Shown here piece after piece: positions 1 through 8,193 of a stretch of 64,000 nt of DNA. A model generated the notes under the pieces. The model was not told where the DNA came from. It ran no database searches and saw only the letters and a list, made by a program, of their open reading frames with translations. The position numbers and the translations under genes were made by a program. Source of the DNA: Rhodoferax sp. Lineage in GTDB: Bacteria; Pseudomonadota; Gammaproteobacteria; Burkholderiales; Burkholderiaceae_C. Location: positions 62,001 through 126,000 of the forward strand of contig NZ_JAQTWL010000007.1 of assembly GCF_028689295.1 (NCBI RefSeq), given 5' to 3'. Numbering within the stretch: position 1 is the stretch's first letter; every line of letters starts with the position of its first letter.

Positions 1-954
1 GACGTGCATGGCCAGCTCGCCGGCATTCCGGTCGTGGTGCAGGTGGCCAACGCGGCCAACAAGACCAAGGTGGCTCGCAGTGTGATGGAAAAGGTGGCGG
101 GCGTGGACAAGGACGCCTGGTTGCCCTCGCTGGCAAGCAAAAAGTTCCGCTCGGCAGCGCCAGAAGCCAAGGCAACGGTAGTGAAAGACGGCGAGAAAAC
201 GCCCGGCAAGGTGGCGATTTTTTCCACCTGCTTCATCAATTACAACGAACCCGGCATCGGCCTGGACCTGCTCAAGATACTCGACCACAACGACATCCCC
301 TACGTGCTGGTCGAAAAGGAAAAATGCTGCGGCATGCCCAAGCTGGAACTGGGTGACCTGGAATCGGTGAACGCCAGCAAGGAGGCCAACATTCCGGTGC
401 TGGCCCGCTACGCCAAGGACGGCTTTGCCATTATGGCGGCGGTGCCGAGTTGCGCGCTGATGTTCAAGCAGGAAATCCCGCTGATGTACCCCGATGAGGC
501 GGACGTGCAGCTGGTCAAGGCGTTTATGTGGGACCCGTTCGAGTACCTGATGCAGCGCAAGCGTGACGGTCTGCTGAAAGAAGAATTCCCGGTACCGCTG
601 GGCAACGTCAGCTACCAGATTCCCTGTCATGGCCGGGTGCAGAACATTGGCAAGAAAACCGAGGAAATGCTCAAGATGGTCCCCGGTACCACGGTGAATA
701 CCTTCGAGCGCTGCTCGGGTCACGCCGGCACCTTCGGCGTCAAAAAGCTGTACCACCAGCAGGCCATGAAAATTGGCAAACCGCTGTTCAAGGGCATGGC
801 CAGCATGAAGGACGGCAGCAAGCCCGACTACATCAGCTCCGACTGCCCGCTGGGTGGCCACCACATTGCCCAGGGCTTCGAGGTCAACGAACTGGGCACC
901 CCTGAATTGCAGCACCCCTTGAGCCTGATCGCCAAGGCCTACGGACTGAAATAA
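1..954 (+). CDS. GlpC-like (Fe-S)-binding protein with CCG domains (5' end missing)
   Basis: The reading frame is open from the first base, so the N-terminus lies outside the window and only the last 317 or so codons are seen. The visible part carries the cysteine pattern of heterodisulfide-reductase/GlpC-type CCG domains: a KCCGMP segment around residue 103, PSCALM, IPCHGRVQ, ERCSGHAG and DCPLGGHH. Such proteins pass electrons through Fe-S clusters, and GlpC is the membrane-anchor subunit of anaerobic glycerol-3-phosphate dehydrogenase. The DUF3501 gene follows after 15 bases. That pairing is familiar from a conserved rubrerythrin/Fe-S/DUF3501 cluster, so a stress or redox role is more likely than glycerol metabolism. 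The family is well supported; the electron donor and acceptor are unknown. Confidence 0.8.
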   Translation, partial: DVHGQLAGIPVVVQVANAANKTKVARSVMEKVAGVDKDAWLPSLASKKFRSAAPEAKATVVKDGEKTPGKVAIFSTCFINYNEPGIGLDLLKILDHNDIPYVLVEKEKCCGMPKLELGDLESVNASKEANIPVLARYAKDGFAIMAAVPSCALMFKQEIPLMYPDEADVQLVKAFMWDPFEYLMQRKRDGLLKEEFPVPLGNVSYQIPCHGRVQNIGKKTEEMLKMVPGTTVNTFERCSGHAGTFGVKKLYHQQAMKIGKPLFKGMASMKDGSKPDYISSDCPLGGHHIAQGFEVNELGTPELQHPLSLIAKAYGLK

Positions 955-969
955 CACACTGAACACACC

Positions 970-1560
970 ATGCAAATCACCGGAAACATCACCCCCGACA
1001 GCCTCATGAGCCTGGAGACCTACAGCAAATGGCGCAAGGCCAACAAGCCCGCCGTGATGGCGCACCGCAAGTTGCGCAGCGTGCATCTGGGCGAGCACAT
1101 GACGCTGCAGTTCGAGTCGGAGACCACCATCCGCTACCAGATTCAGGAGATGCTGCGCATCGAGAAGATTTTTGAGGAGGACGGCATCCAGCAGGAAATC
1201 GACGCCTACGCCGCGCTGGTGCCCAGCGGCAGCAACTGGACCGCGACCGTGCTGCTGGAATATCCCGATGTCAGCGAGCGCAAGCGTGAGCTGGCGCGCC
1301 TGATCGGGGTGGAAGACCGTCTGTTTGTCGAGGTCGAGGGCCAAAAGCGCGTTTATGCCATCGCCGACGAGGACATGGACCGTGAAAACGACGAGAAAAC
1401 CTCGGCCGTGCACTTTGCCCGCTTCGAATTGACCCCGGCCATGTGCGCCGCGGTCAAGGCCGGCGCCGCGGTCAAGCTGGGCTGCGATCACACCGCCTAT
1501 CCGGCGCATATCGCGGTCGCCGATGACACGCTGGCCTCGCTGGCCTCTGACCTGAAGTAG
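970..1560 (+). CDS. DUF3501 family protein
   Basis: This 196-residue protein matches the DUF3501 family along its full length. Recognisable parts are an N-terminal segment with YSKWRKANKP and AHRKLRSVHLGEHMTLQFE, a central EKIFEEDGI, and a C-terminal VHFARFELTP followed by KLGCDH. It has no signal peptide or membrane segment. It begins 15 bases after the upstream Fe-S protein and is very probably co-transcribed with it. The biochemical function is not known; linkage to GlpC-like Fe-S proteins and rubrerythrins suggests redox or oxidative-stress physiology, which is inference from context. Confidence 0.8.
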   Translation: MQITGNITPDSLMSLETYSKWRKANKPAVMAHRKLRSVHLGEHMTLQFESETTIRYQIQEMLRIEKIFEEDGIQQEIDAYAALVPSGSNWTATVLLEYPDVSERKRELARLIGVEDRLFVEVEGQKRVYAIADEDMDRENDEKTSAVHFARFELTPAMCAAVKAGAAVKLGCDHTAYPAHIAVADDTLASLASDLK

Positions 1561-1598
1561 GAATCCTGCATACTATGGGCTCGTCATTGCGGCCTCAG

Positions 1599-1647
1599 AC
1601 CTGATCCGGGGTTGCAGCACCCGCAACCCATCGATGCCGGATCAGGT
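1599..1647. repeat. Nested intergenic inverted repeat (REP-like)
   Basis: The outer arms ACCTGATCCGG (1599-1609) and CCGGATCAGGT (1637-1647) are perfect complements. Inside them GGGTTGC and GCAACCC form a second perfect stem around a 7-base loop. The element lies between DUF3501 and yaaA. It has no T-run, so it looks more like a dispersed palindromic repeat or an mRNA-stabilising hairpin than a terminator. Confidence 0.6.
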
Positions 1648-1675
1648 CCGGTGTGACACCTCCGGTTATTACGTC

Positions 1676-2452
1676 ATGCTGTTTTTACTCTCCCCCGCGA
1701 AATCGCTCGACTTCGAGACCCCTGCCGGTGACGTGCCCCACACCCAGCCGCTGTTCGTACCTCAGTCAACCGAGCTGATCACGATCCTCAAGCAAAAGTC
1801 GCCGCAGGAGATCGCCAGCCTGATGAGTCTGAGCGACAACCTGGCGGGGCTCAACGTGGCACGCTACCAGGCTTGGCGACCCAGGTTCAGCGCCAAGAAC
1901 GCCAAGCAGGCGGTTCTCGCCTTCAATGGCGACGTCTATGACGGGCTCGATGCCAAAACCTTGAGCGCGGACGACCTCGCCTGGGCGCAGGAACATGTCT
2001 GCATCCTGAGCGGCCTGTATGGCGTGTTGCGGCCGCTGGACTACATGCAGCCGTATCGGCTGGAGATGGGCACCAAACTGCCCAACGCACGCGGCAAGGA
2101 CCTGTACCACTTCTGGGGGTCGCAGATTGCCAACTACCTCAACACCCGCTTGCAACGCGACACATCACCGGTGATCGTCAACCTGGCCAGCCAGGAATAC
2201 TTCAAGGCGGTGGACCAAAAGGCGCTCAAGGCAAGGGTGGTGGACTGCGTGTTCGAGGACTTCAAGGACGGCAAGTACAAGATCATCAGCTTTTATGCCA
2301 AGCGTGCGCGCGGCCTGATGGCGCGTTTTGCCACCACGCGGCGCCTGAGCTTGCCAGCGCAACTCAAAGTCTTCGACCTCGACGGTTATGCGTTCGAGGC
2401 GACCCAGTCCAGCGCAGAATGCATGGTATTCCGCCGCCGCTTGACAGATTAG
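1676..2452 (+). CDS. yaaA: Peroxide stress protein YaaA (DUF328)
   Basis: This 258-residue protein is of normal length for YaaA. It shows the family signature LLSPAKSLDFE at the N-terminus and NLASQEYFKAVD, FKDGKYKIISFYAKRARG and a C-terminal YAFEATQSS region. In E. coli YaaA limits free iron and so protects DNA and proteins during hydrogen peroxide stress. The start was set at the ATG at 1676 because the upstream in-frame codons run through the palindromic repeat at 1599-1647 and are not family-like. queF follows six bases after the stop and is probably co-transcribed. Confidence 0.93.
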   Translation: MLFLLSPAKSLDFETPAGDVPHTQPLFVPQSTELITILKQKSPQEIASLMSLSDNLAGLNVARYQAWRPRFSAKNAKQAVLAFNGDVYDGLDAKTLSADDLAWAQEHVCILSGLYGVLRPLDYMQPYRLEMGTKLPNARGKDLYHFWGSQIANYLNTRLQRDTSPVIVNLASQEYFKAVDQKALKARVVDCVFEDFKDGKYKIISFYAKRARGLMARFATTRRLSLPAQLKVFDLDGYAFEATQSSAECMVFRRRLTD

Positions 2453-2458
2453 GCTTTG

Positions 2459-3304
2459 ATGAGCACGCCGAACCATTCCCCGCTGGGTCATGCCTGCGCC
2501 TATGCAGACCAGCATGACGCCTCGATTCTGTTTCCGATCGCGCGCGCGCCGCAGCGCGCCGATTTGGGCATTGGCGCCACCCTGCCTTTCCTGGGCGCCG
2601 ACCTTTGGACCGCCTACGAACTGAGCTGGCTCAACGCGCGCGGCAAGCCTCAGGTGGCGCTGGCGCACCTCACGGTGCCTTGCGAGTCGGTCAACCTGAT
2701 CGAGAGCAAATCGCTCAAACTGTATCTGGGCAGTTTCAACAACACCCGATTTGCCGATGCCACCGAAGTGGCGGTGCGCTTGCGCACCGATCTGACCGAA
2801 GCCGCCTGGCGCGGCGGCGTGGTGCAAAGCAGCGTGGGTGTGAACCTGGTGACAGCCGACGTGTTCGACCGCGAACCCATCTACGAGCTCGACGGCCTGA
2901 GCCTGGACCGGCTCGATCTGGACTGCGACCGCTACACCCCGGCACCTGAACTGCTCAGCTCCGTCATTGACGAGGCGCCGGTGTCCGAGGTGCTCACCAG
3001 CAACTTGCTGCGCAGCAACTGCCCGGTGACGGGCCAGCCCGACTGGGGCAGCGTGCAGATCAGCTACTTCGGCCCGCAGATCGACCAGGCCGGGCTGTTG
3101 CGCTACCTCATCAGCTTTCGCAATCACCAGGGTTTTCATGAGGATTGCGTGGAGCGCATGTTCATGGACATCATGGCACGCTGCCGTCCGCACAAGCTCA
3201 GCGTGTATGCCCGCTACACGCGCCGCGGTGGGCTGGACATCAACCCGTTTCGCACCAGCCACCCGCAGGCGCTGCCGCCCAACCACCGCAACGCGCGCCA
3301 GTAG
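2459..3304 (+). CDS. queF: NADPH-dependent 7-cyano-7-deazaguanine reductase QueF
   Basis: QueF reduces preQ0 to preQ1 in queuosine biosynthesis in the cytoplasm. At 281 residues this is the long, two-domain (YqcD-type) form. The QueF motif [17 protein letters not shown] is seen near residues 80-97. The substrate-handling region [14 protein letters not shown] contains the active-site cysteine, and [11 protein letters not shown] contains the conserved His-Glu pair. The ATG at 2459 was preferred over the TTG immediately before it. It follows yaaA by six bases. Confidence 0.95.
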   Translation: MSTPNHSPLGHACAYADQHDASILFPIARAPQRADLGIGATLPFLGADLWTAYELSWLNARGKPQVALAHLTVPCESVNLIESKSLKLYLGSFNNTRFADATEVAVRLRTDLTEAAWRGGVVQSSVGVNLVTADVFDREPIYELDGLSLDRLDLDCDRYTPAPELLSSVIDEAPVSEVLTSNLLRSNCPVTGQPDWGSVQISYFGPQIDQAGLLRYLISFRNHQGFHEDCVERMFMDIMARCRPHKLSVYARYTRRGGLDINPFRTSHPQALPPNHRNARQ

Positions 3305-3351
3305 TGCTCGCCTGATTAGCAGCAATAATGCCGCTTCACGCCAACATCGCC

Positions 3352-4992
3352 ATGACAACACCTGCCAAAAACACCGACCTCGATTCTGTCGAAGGTCTGC
3401 TCGGACGCCTGGAGCAACTCAACCAGATCGGCGCCGCGCTGTCCAAGGAGCGCGACATCACCCGGCTGCTGGAATCCATCTTGCTGGCGGCAAAGGGCAT
3501 TACTCGCGCCGACGGTGGCACCATCTACAGCAAGGACGCCAGCGGAGACAGCTTGCGATTCGAGATTTTGCGCACCGATTCGCTTCAGATTGCCATGGGT
3601 GGCAGCGCAGCTGAGCCGATGCACTTCCCCGACCTGCCGCTGATCAACGCTGCGGGGGCGCCGAACGACTCGCTGGTGGCGGCTTATGCGGCCATTCACC
3701 GCGTCACCGTCAACATCGAAAACGCCTACACTGACCCTGATTTCGACTTTTCCGGCACCCGCAAGTTCGACCAGAATACCGGCTACCGCTCCCAATCCTT
3801 CCTGACCGTGCCGATGTGCAACCAGGACGGCGATGTGATTGGCGTGCTGCAATTGCTCAACGCCATGCGCCCCGGCAGCTCGGAAGTGGTGCCTTTTTCC
3901 AAGGCCGACCAGCAACTGGTGGAATCTCTGGCCTCGCAGGCCGCCATTGCGCTCAACACCCGCCTGCTGATCAGGCAGCTCGAAGACCTGTTTGAATCCT
4001 TCATCAGCCTGATCAACCTGGCGATTGACGAAAAATCGCCCTACACCGGCGGCCACTGCCAGCGCGTGCCAACGCTGACCATGATGCTGGCCGAAGCCGC
4101 GGCGCACAACCAGGAAGGCCCGCTGGCCGAATTCACCATGACCGAGCTGGACCGCTACGAGCTCAAGATTGCCAGCCTGCTGCACGACTGCGGCAAGATC
4201 ACCACGCCAGTGCACGTGGTGGACAAAGCCACCAAGCTGCAAACCCTGTACGACCGCATTGATCTGATCGACACCCGTTTCGAGGTGCTCAAGCGCGACG
4301 CCGAAATTGCCGCCTTGCGCCAGCAACTGGCGCTACGCACCAGCGTCGATGTCGCCGCAGAGCGTGCGCTGACGACAAGCCTGACAAGCCAGTTTGGCAC
4401 ACTCGACGAGGACCGCAACTTTTTGCGCGCCACCAACTCCGGCGGCGAGTTCATGAGCGATGCCGCTGTGGCGCGCGTGCGCCATATCGCCAGCCATCAC
4501 CAGTGGCGCAACGCCGACGGCCGGCAAGCCGATTTTTTGTCCGTCGAAGAAACCGAAAACCTGTGCATCCGCAAAGGCACGCTGACCCCGGCCGAGCGCG
4601 ACACCATCAACTACCACATCGTGTCCACCATCAAGATGCTGGAAAAATTGCCGTGGCCCAAACACCTCAAAAACGTGCCCGAGTTTGCCGGCGGCCACCA
4701 CGAGCGCATGGACGGCAAGGGTTACCCCAAGGGGCTCACGCGCGAGCAAATGTCGGTGCAGGCGCGCATCATGGGCATTGCCGATATTTTCGAGGCGCTG
4801 ACTGCCTCCGATCGCCCCTACAAGCCGGGCATGAAGCTGTCGCAAGCCATCGGCATCATGGTCAAAATGAAAGAAGACGGCCATATCGACCCCGACCTGT
4901 TCGATATTTTCCTCAAGCAGGGCGTTTACCTCAGTTACGCCCAGGCCTTCGTCGATCCCGCGCAAATTGACGATGTCAAGCTGACACTTTAA
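3352..4992 (+). CDS. GAF/HD-GYP domain protein, probable cyclic-di-GMP phosphodiesterase
   Basis: The roughly 546-residue cytoplasmic protein has an N-terminal GAF domain (about residues 20-200) followed by an HD-GYP domain. The metal-binding HDCGK lies near residue 278 and the diagnostic HHERMDGKGYPKGL near residue 449. HD-GYP proteins hydrolyse cyclic di-GMP. Between HD and GYP there are about 170 residues, far more than the usual 60 or so, including a predicted helical stretch, so this is an insertion variant. The ATG at 3352 was chosen over a start at 3328 because it sits nearer the alignable region; the choice is not certain. No partner diguanylate cyclase is adjacent; the nearest GGDEF/EAL protein is at 17150. 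Confidence 0.88.
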   Translation: MTTPAKNTDLDSVEGLLGRLEQLNQIGAALSKERDITRLLESILLAAKGITRADGGTIYSKDASGDSLRFEILRTDSLQIAMGGSAAEPMHFPDLPLINAAGAPNDSLVAAYAAIHRVTVNIENAYTDPDFDFSGTRKFDQNTGYRSQSFLTVPMCNQDGDVIGVLQLLNAMRPGSSEVVPFSKADQQLVESLASQAAIALNTRLLIRQLEDLFESFISLINLAIDEKSPYTGGHCQRVPTLTMMLAEAAAHNQEGPLAEFTMTELDRYELKIASLLHDCGKITTPVHVVDKATKLQTLYDRIDLIDTRFEVLKRDAEIAALRQQLALRTSVDVAAERALTTSLTSQFGTLDEDRNFLRATNSGGEFMSDAAVARVRHIASHHQWRNADGRQADFLSVEETENLCIRKGTLTPAERDTINYHIVSTIKMLEKLPWPKHLKNVPEFAGGHHERMDGKGYPKGLTREQMSVQARIMGIADIFEALTASDRPYKPGMKLSQAIGIMVKMKEDGHIDPDLFDIFLKQGVYLSYAQAFVDPAQIDDVKLTL

Positions 4993-5061
4993 AAATTTAT
5001 CTGCTTTGGAGTTTGCCGGTCATGACAGACGGACGATCGATGCAGCACGGATAATTGGCGC

Positions 5062-6078
5062 ATGTCTGCCCTTTTTGCACGCCCCCCGCGCTTTTCGCCA
5101 CGCACGATTGGTATCGGCGCGGCCGTGATCACCGTGCTGATCTGGACCTCGTTCATTTTGATCGCCCGCGCCTCGGCCGACCCGGCGCGCGGCGGTGTGC
5201 TCACGCCGCTCGACATTGCCTGGTGCCGCATCGTCGGCGCGGCGCTGATTTTGCTGCCCTGGGGGGCCTACCTGGTGCATCAGGACCGCACCCGCGGCAT
5301 CACGAGTGCCTCCTGGCTGAGGCTGTCACCCTTGCCCAGGCGCATTACCATTTCGGTCGGATTCTTTGGCGGTCTGCTTTACGCTCTGCTGGCCTACAGC
5401 GGCTTTGCCCACGCCCCGGCGCTGCACGCCTCGGTGCTGATGCCGGGCAGTTTGCCGCTGTGGACCGCGCTGCTGGCGGCCTGGTTGCTGCGCGATCGCA
5501 TCACCCCGGGGCGCGCGCTGGGCCTCGGGCTCATCGTGCTGGGCGACCTGATGGTGGGGGGCTTAAGCCTGCTGCGCGCTTTTGACGGCGGCGACGTCTG
5601 GCTCGGCGACCTGCTGTTCATGAGCGCAGCCCTGTGCTGGGCCACCTACAGCGTGCTGGCGCGCCACCACGGGCTCGATGCGGTGCGCGCCACCATCGCC
5701 ATCACCACCTTTGCTGCCGTCACTTTTGTGCCGATGTACAGCGTGTTGGCGCTGACCGGGGTGGTGCAGGCCCACATCTTTGCGGCACCGCTCAAGGACC
5801 TGCTGTTTCAGGCGCTGTTCCAGGGTTGGGGCTCGGTGGTGATCTCGGGCATCACGTTCACCCAGATGATCCGCCACTTCGGCCCGGTGCGCTCCACCAT
5901 GATCACCGCGCTGGTGCCGGGTCTGTCGGCGATGGGCGCCGTGCTGTTGCTGGGCGAACCGCTGCACTGGAATCTGGTGGCCGGGCTGGTGCTGGTGACC
6001 GCCGGCATTTTGTTCGGCGTGCGCGCCGCCACCCTGAAGACCACCGAACAAGCCATTCTGCAGAGGGCCACCGCATGA
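5062..6078 (+). CDS. EamA-family (DMT superfamily) permease
   Basis: This 338-residue integral inner-membrane protein has about ten hydrophobic segments arranged as two EamA repeats, for example GIGAAVITVLIWTSFILIA near the N-terminus and LLFMSAALCWATYSVLARHHG at the start of the second half. Members of this superfamily export metabolites or amino acids by proton exchange; the substrate cannot be told from sequence. Its stop codon overlaps the tsaB start (ATGA), and three overlapping genes follow, so it heads a translationally coupled run. Confidence 0.88.
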   Translation: MSALFARPPRFSPRTIGIGAAVITVLIWTSFILIARASADPARGGVLTPLDIAWCRIVGAALILLPWGAYLVHQDRTRGITSASWLRLSPLPRRITISVGFFGGLLYALLAYSGFAHAPALHASVLMPGSLPLWTALLAAWLLRDRITPGRALGLGLIVLGDLMVGGLSLLRAFDGGDVWLGDLLFMSAALCWATYSVLARHHGLDAVRATIAITTFAAVTFVPMYSVLALTGVVQAHIFAAPLKDLLFQALFQGWGSVVISGITFTQMIRHFGPVRSTMITALVPGLSAMGAVLLLGEPLHWNLVAGLVLVTAGILFGVRAATLKTTEQAILQRATA

Positions 6079-6788
6079 ACTTGCTGGCCTTGGACACCAG
6101 CACCGACATCATGTCGATTGCGCTGCAGCGCGGCACTGACGCTGGCGTCGCGCTGTTCCAGCACAGCGCAACGGGCGGCGCGCAGACCTCCACCCATTTG
6201 ATTCCCGAAATCCTGCGGCTGATGGCGCTGGCGCAACTGCGTTTTGCCGACCTGGATGCCATCGTTTTCGGTGCCGGGCCGGGCTCGTTCACCGGCTTGC
6301 GCACCGCCTGCTCGGTGGCGCAGGGGCTGGGCTTTGGTGCGGCAATTCCACTGTTGCCGGTGGATACCCTGATGACCGTGGCCGAAGAAGCGCGTTGGCA
6401 AACCGGCGCCGCAGAGACCTTTGCGGCCACCGTCTTGCTCGATGCCCGGATGGACGAGTTGTACACCGCCGACTACGTTTTTGAACATGACGGCTGGACA
6501 CCGTGCACCAGCGTGCGCCTGATCAAGCCTGAGCAGCTGGTCTGGAACGGCACGAGTGTGCTGGCCGGCAATGTGTTCGACAGCTATGGCGCGCGCTTGC
6601 CCGCACTGGCAACGCGCATCTCGGCCCTGCCCATGGCCACCGCGCTGCTGCGTCTGGCGCCGACCCTGCTGGGCGCAGGTGCGGCCGTGCCGGCCGAGCA
6701 AGCCATGCCCAGCTACATCCGCGACAAGGTGGCACAAACCACGCAGGAGCGCGCCGCCATCAAGGCGCAAGCCGGAGTGGCGCCATGA
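6075..6788 (+). CDS. tsaB: tRNA threonylcarbamoyladenosine biosynthesis protein TsaB
   Basis: TsaB dimerises with TsaD to make the t6A37 modification of ANN-decoding tRNAs. This 237-residue product starts with LLALDTSTD and has the conserved FGAGPGSFTGLRTACSVAQGL glycine-rich segment at about residues 60-80, both typical of TsaB. The ATG at 6075 overlaps the upstream EamA stop by four bases, and the gene's own stop overlaps rimI in the same way, so it is translationally coupled on both sides. The tsaB-rimI pairing is common in proteobacteria. Confidence 0.94.
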   Translation: MNLLALDTSTDIMSIALQRGTDAGVALFQHSATGGAQTSTHLIPEILRLMALAQLRFADLDAIVFGAGPGSFTGLRTACSVAQGLGFGAAIPLLPVDTLMTVAEEARWQTGAAETFAATVLLDARMDELYTADYVFEHDGWTPCTSVRLIKPEQLVWNGTSVLAGNVFDSYGARLPALATRISALPMATALLRLAPTLLGAGAAVPAEQAMPSYIRDKVAQTTQERAAIKAQAGVAP

Positions 6789-7288
6789 ACCTGCATGCTC
6801 CTGACCAGGCGGTGGCGGCCCGTTTCGAGCCCATGAACGAACATCGACTCGACGTCGTCGTCGCCCTGGAGCAGCAAGCCCATCCCCATCCCTGGCAGCG
6901 GCGCCATTTTGTGGACTGCCTGGCCAGCGGCTACGAAGCGCAGTTGCTGATCGCTGGTGACACCCTGCTGGGTTATTTTGTCGCGATGAAGGGCGTCGAA
7001 GAAGTGCATCTGCTCAACATCACGGTCGCGCCCGAGCACCAGCGCCAAGGCTGGGCTCGCGTCATGCTCGACGCCCTGATCCTGTGGTCGCGCGGCCAGG
7101 GCGCGCAATGGTTGTGGCTGGAAGCGCGCGACGGCAACACTCGGGCACTGCACGTTTACAAAGCGCACGGTTTTCGCACAGTGGGCGTTCGGCGCCAGTA
7201 TTACCCGGCGGCGCAAGGACGGCGCGAAGATGCGGTAGTGATGAGCCTAAAGCTCGAAAACGCGCCTGAGCTGGACGTGGCGCCATGA
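6785..7288 (+). CDS. rimI: Ribosomal protein S18 alanine N-acetyltransferase RimI
   Basis: This 167-residue GNAT acetyltransferase has the expected RimI features: an N-terminal helix with EQQAHPHPWQRRHF, the acetyl-CoA pyrophosphate loop VAPEHQRQGWARVMLDAL, and WLEARDGNTRALHVYKAHGF near the C-terminus. RimI acetylates the N-terminal alanine of S18 and can be broader in substrate. It overlaps tsaB at its start and the UDG-like gene at its end by ATGA junctions, so the cluster is translated as a coupled unit. Confidence 0.92.
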   Translation: MNLHAPDQAVAARFEPMNEHRLDVVVALEQQAHPHPWQRRHFVDCLASGYEAQLLIAGDTLLGYFVAMKGVEEVHLLNITVAPEHQRQGWARVMLDALILWSRGQGAQWLWLEARDGNTRALHVYKAHGFRTVGVRRQYYPAAQGRREDAVVMSLKLENAPELDVAP

Positions 7289-8184
7289 GCCTGGCCCTGG
7301 ACGCGCGCCAACGCGCCATGCTGCTCGAAATGGGCGTGCGCGTCTGGCAGCCAGAGGCGCCAGACGCACACGCTGAAGACGCACGCGGTGCCAGCCCGCC
7401 AAGTCAAGACAAGATCACGGCCGTGGCCAGTTCTGCCGGGACTGAGCCGACGGCCAGCAGTTCGCCGCAGGCTGATGCCGTGGCACCGCCTCGGATGCCA
7501 TCCAGGCCGCCAGCGCCCACCAAGGTGGCCGAACTGGTCAGCGGTATTGCCGGCATGGACTGGCCCACCTTGACCGAGACTGTTCGCCAATGCCAGGCTT
7601 GCGCCATGTGCCTGGGGCGCCGAACGCCGGTGTTGGCGCCACCGCCGCAGCCCACCGCATGCGACTGGCTGGTGCTGAGCGACCCGCCGGATGAAATGGA
7701 AGAGCGCGCGGGGCGGCCCTTTGTCGAAGAAGCTGGCCAGTTGCTCGACAACATGCTGTGCGCTGTCGGGGTGAAACGCTGGGACCAAGCCGCCAGCGCC
7801 AGCCTGTCAGCGGCAGAGCGCGCCTACCTGACCCCCGTGCTCAAGTGCCGCCCGGCCCTGATGCGGGCGCCCGACGCGACCGAGTTGAGCACCTGCGCCC
7901 ACTTCCTGCGCCGCGAAATCGCCCTGACCCAGCCCAAGGTGATCCTGGCGATGGGCCGCTTTGCCATGCAACTGCTGCTCAGTGAGACCCCGCCCGAACA
8001 GGCCAGGCTGCCGCTGGGGAAATTGCGCGGCCAGGTCTGGCGCTTTGCCGATGTGCCGGTGGTGGTGACCTATCCGCCAGTTTTTCTTTTGCGCAACGGC
8101 GTTGACAAGGCCCGCGCCTGGGCCGACCTGTGCCAGGCACGCGCCGTGGCGAGCAGCGCCAGCAGCGACATGGCCACCCGGTAA
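7285..8184 (+). CDS. Uracil-DNA glycosylase superfamily protein with degenerate active site
   Basis: The first 85 or so residues are Ala/Pro/Ser-rich and probably disordered. From MDWPTLTETVRQ onward the protein follows family-4 uracil-DNA glycosylases. The four iron-sulfur cysteines are kept: CQAC near residue 107, LKCRP and STC. The PFVEEAGQLLDNML segment is also family-like. However, the usual catalytic GEAPG loop reads SDPPD and the usual HP motif reads YPP. A classical glycosylase may therefore be inactive, or the protein may use a different chemistry or substrate. It is coupled to rimI by an ATGA overlap. Confidence 0.75.
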   Translation: MSLALDARQRAMLLEMGVRVWQPEAPDAHAEDARGASPPSQDKITAVASSAGTEPTASSSPQADAVAPPRMPSRPPAPTKVAELVSGIAGMDWPTLTETVRQCQACAMCLGRRTPVLAPPPQPTACDWLVLSDPPDEMEERAGRPFVEEAGQLLDNMLCAVGVKRWDQAASASLSAAERAYLTPVLKCRPALMRAPDATELSTCAHFLRREIALTQPKVILAMGRFAMQLLLSETPPEQARLPLGKLRGQVWRFADVPVVVTYPPVFLLRNGVDKARAWADLCQARAVASSASSDMATR

Positions 8185-8193
8185 AATCCGCCC

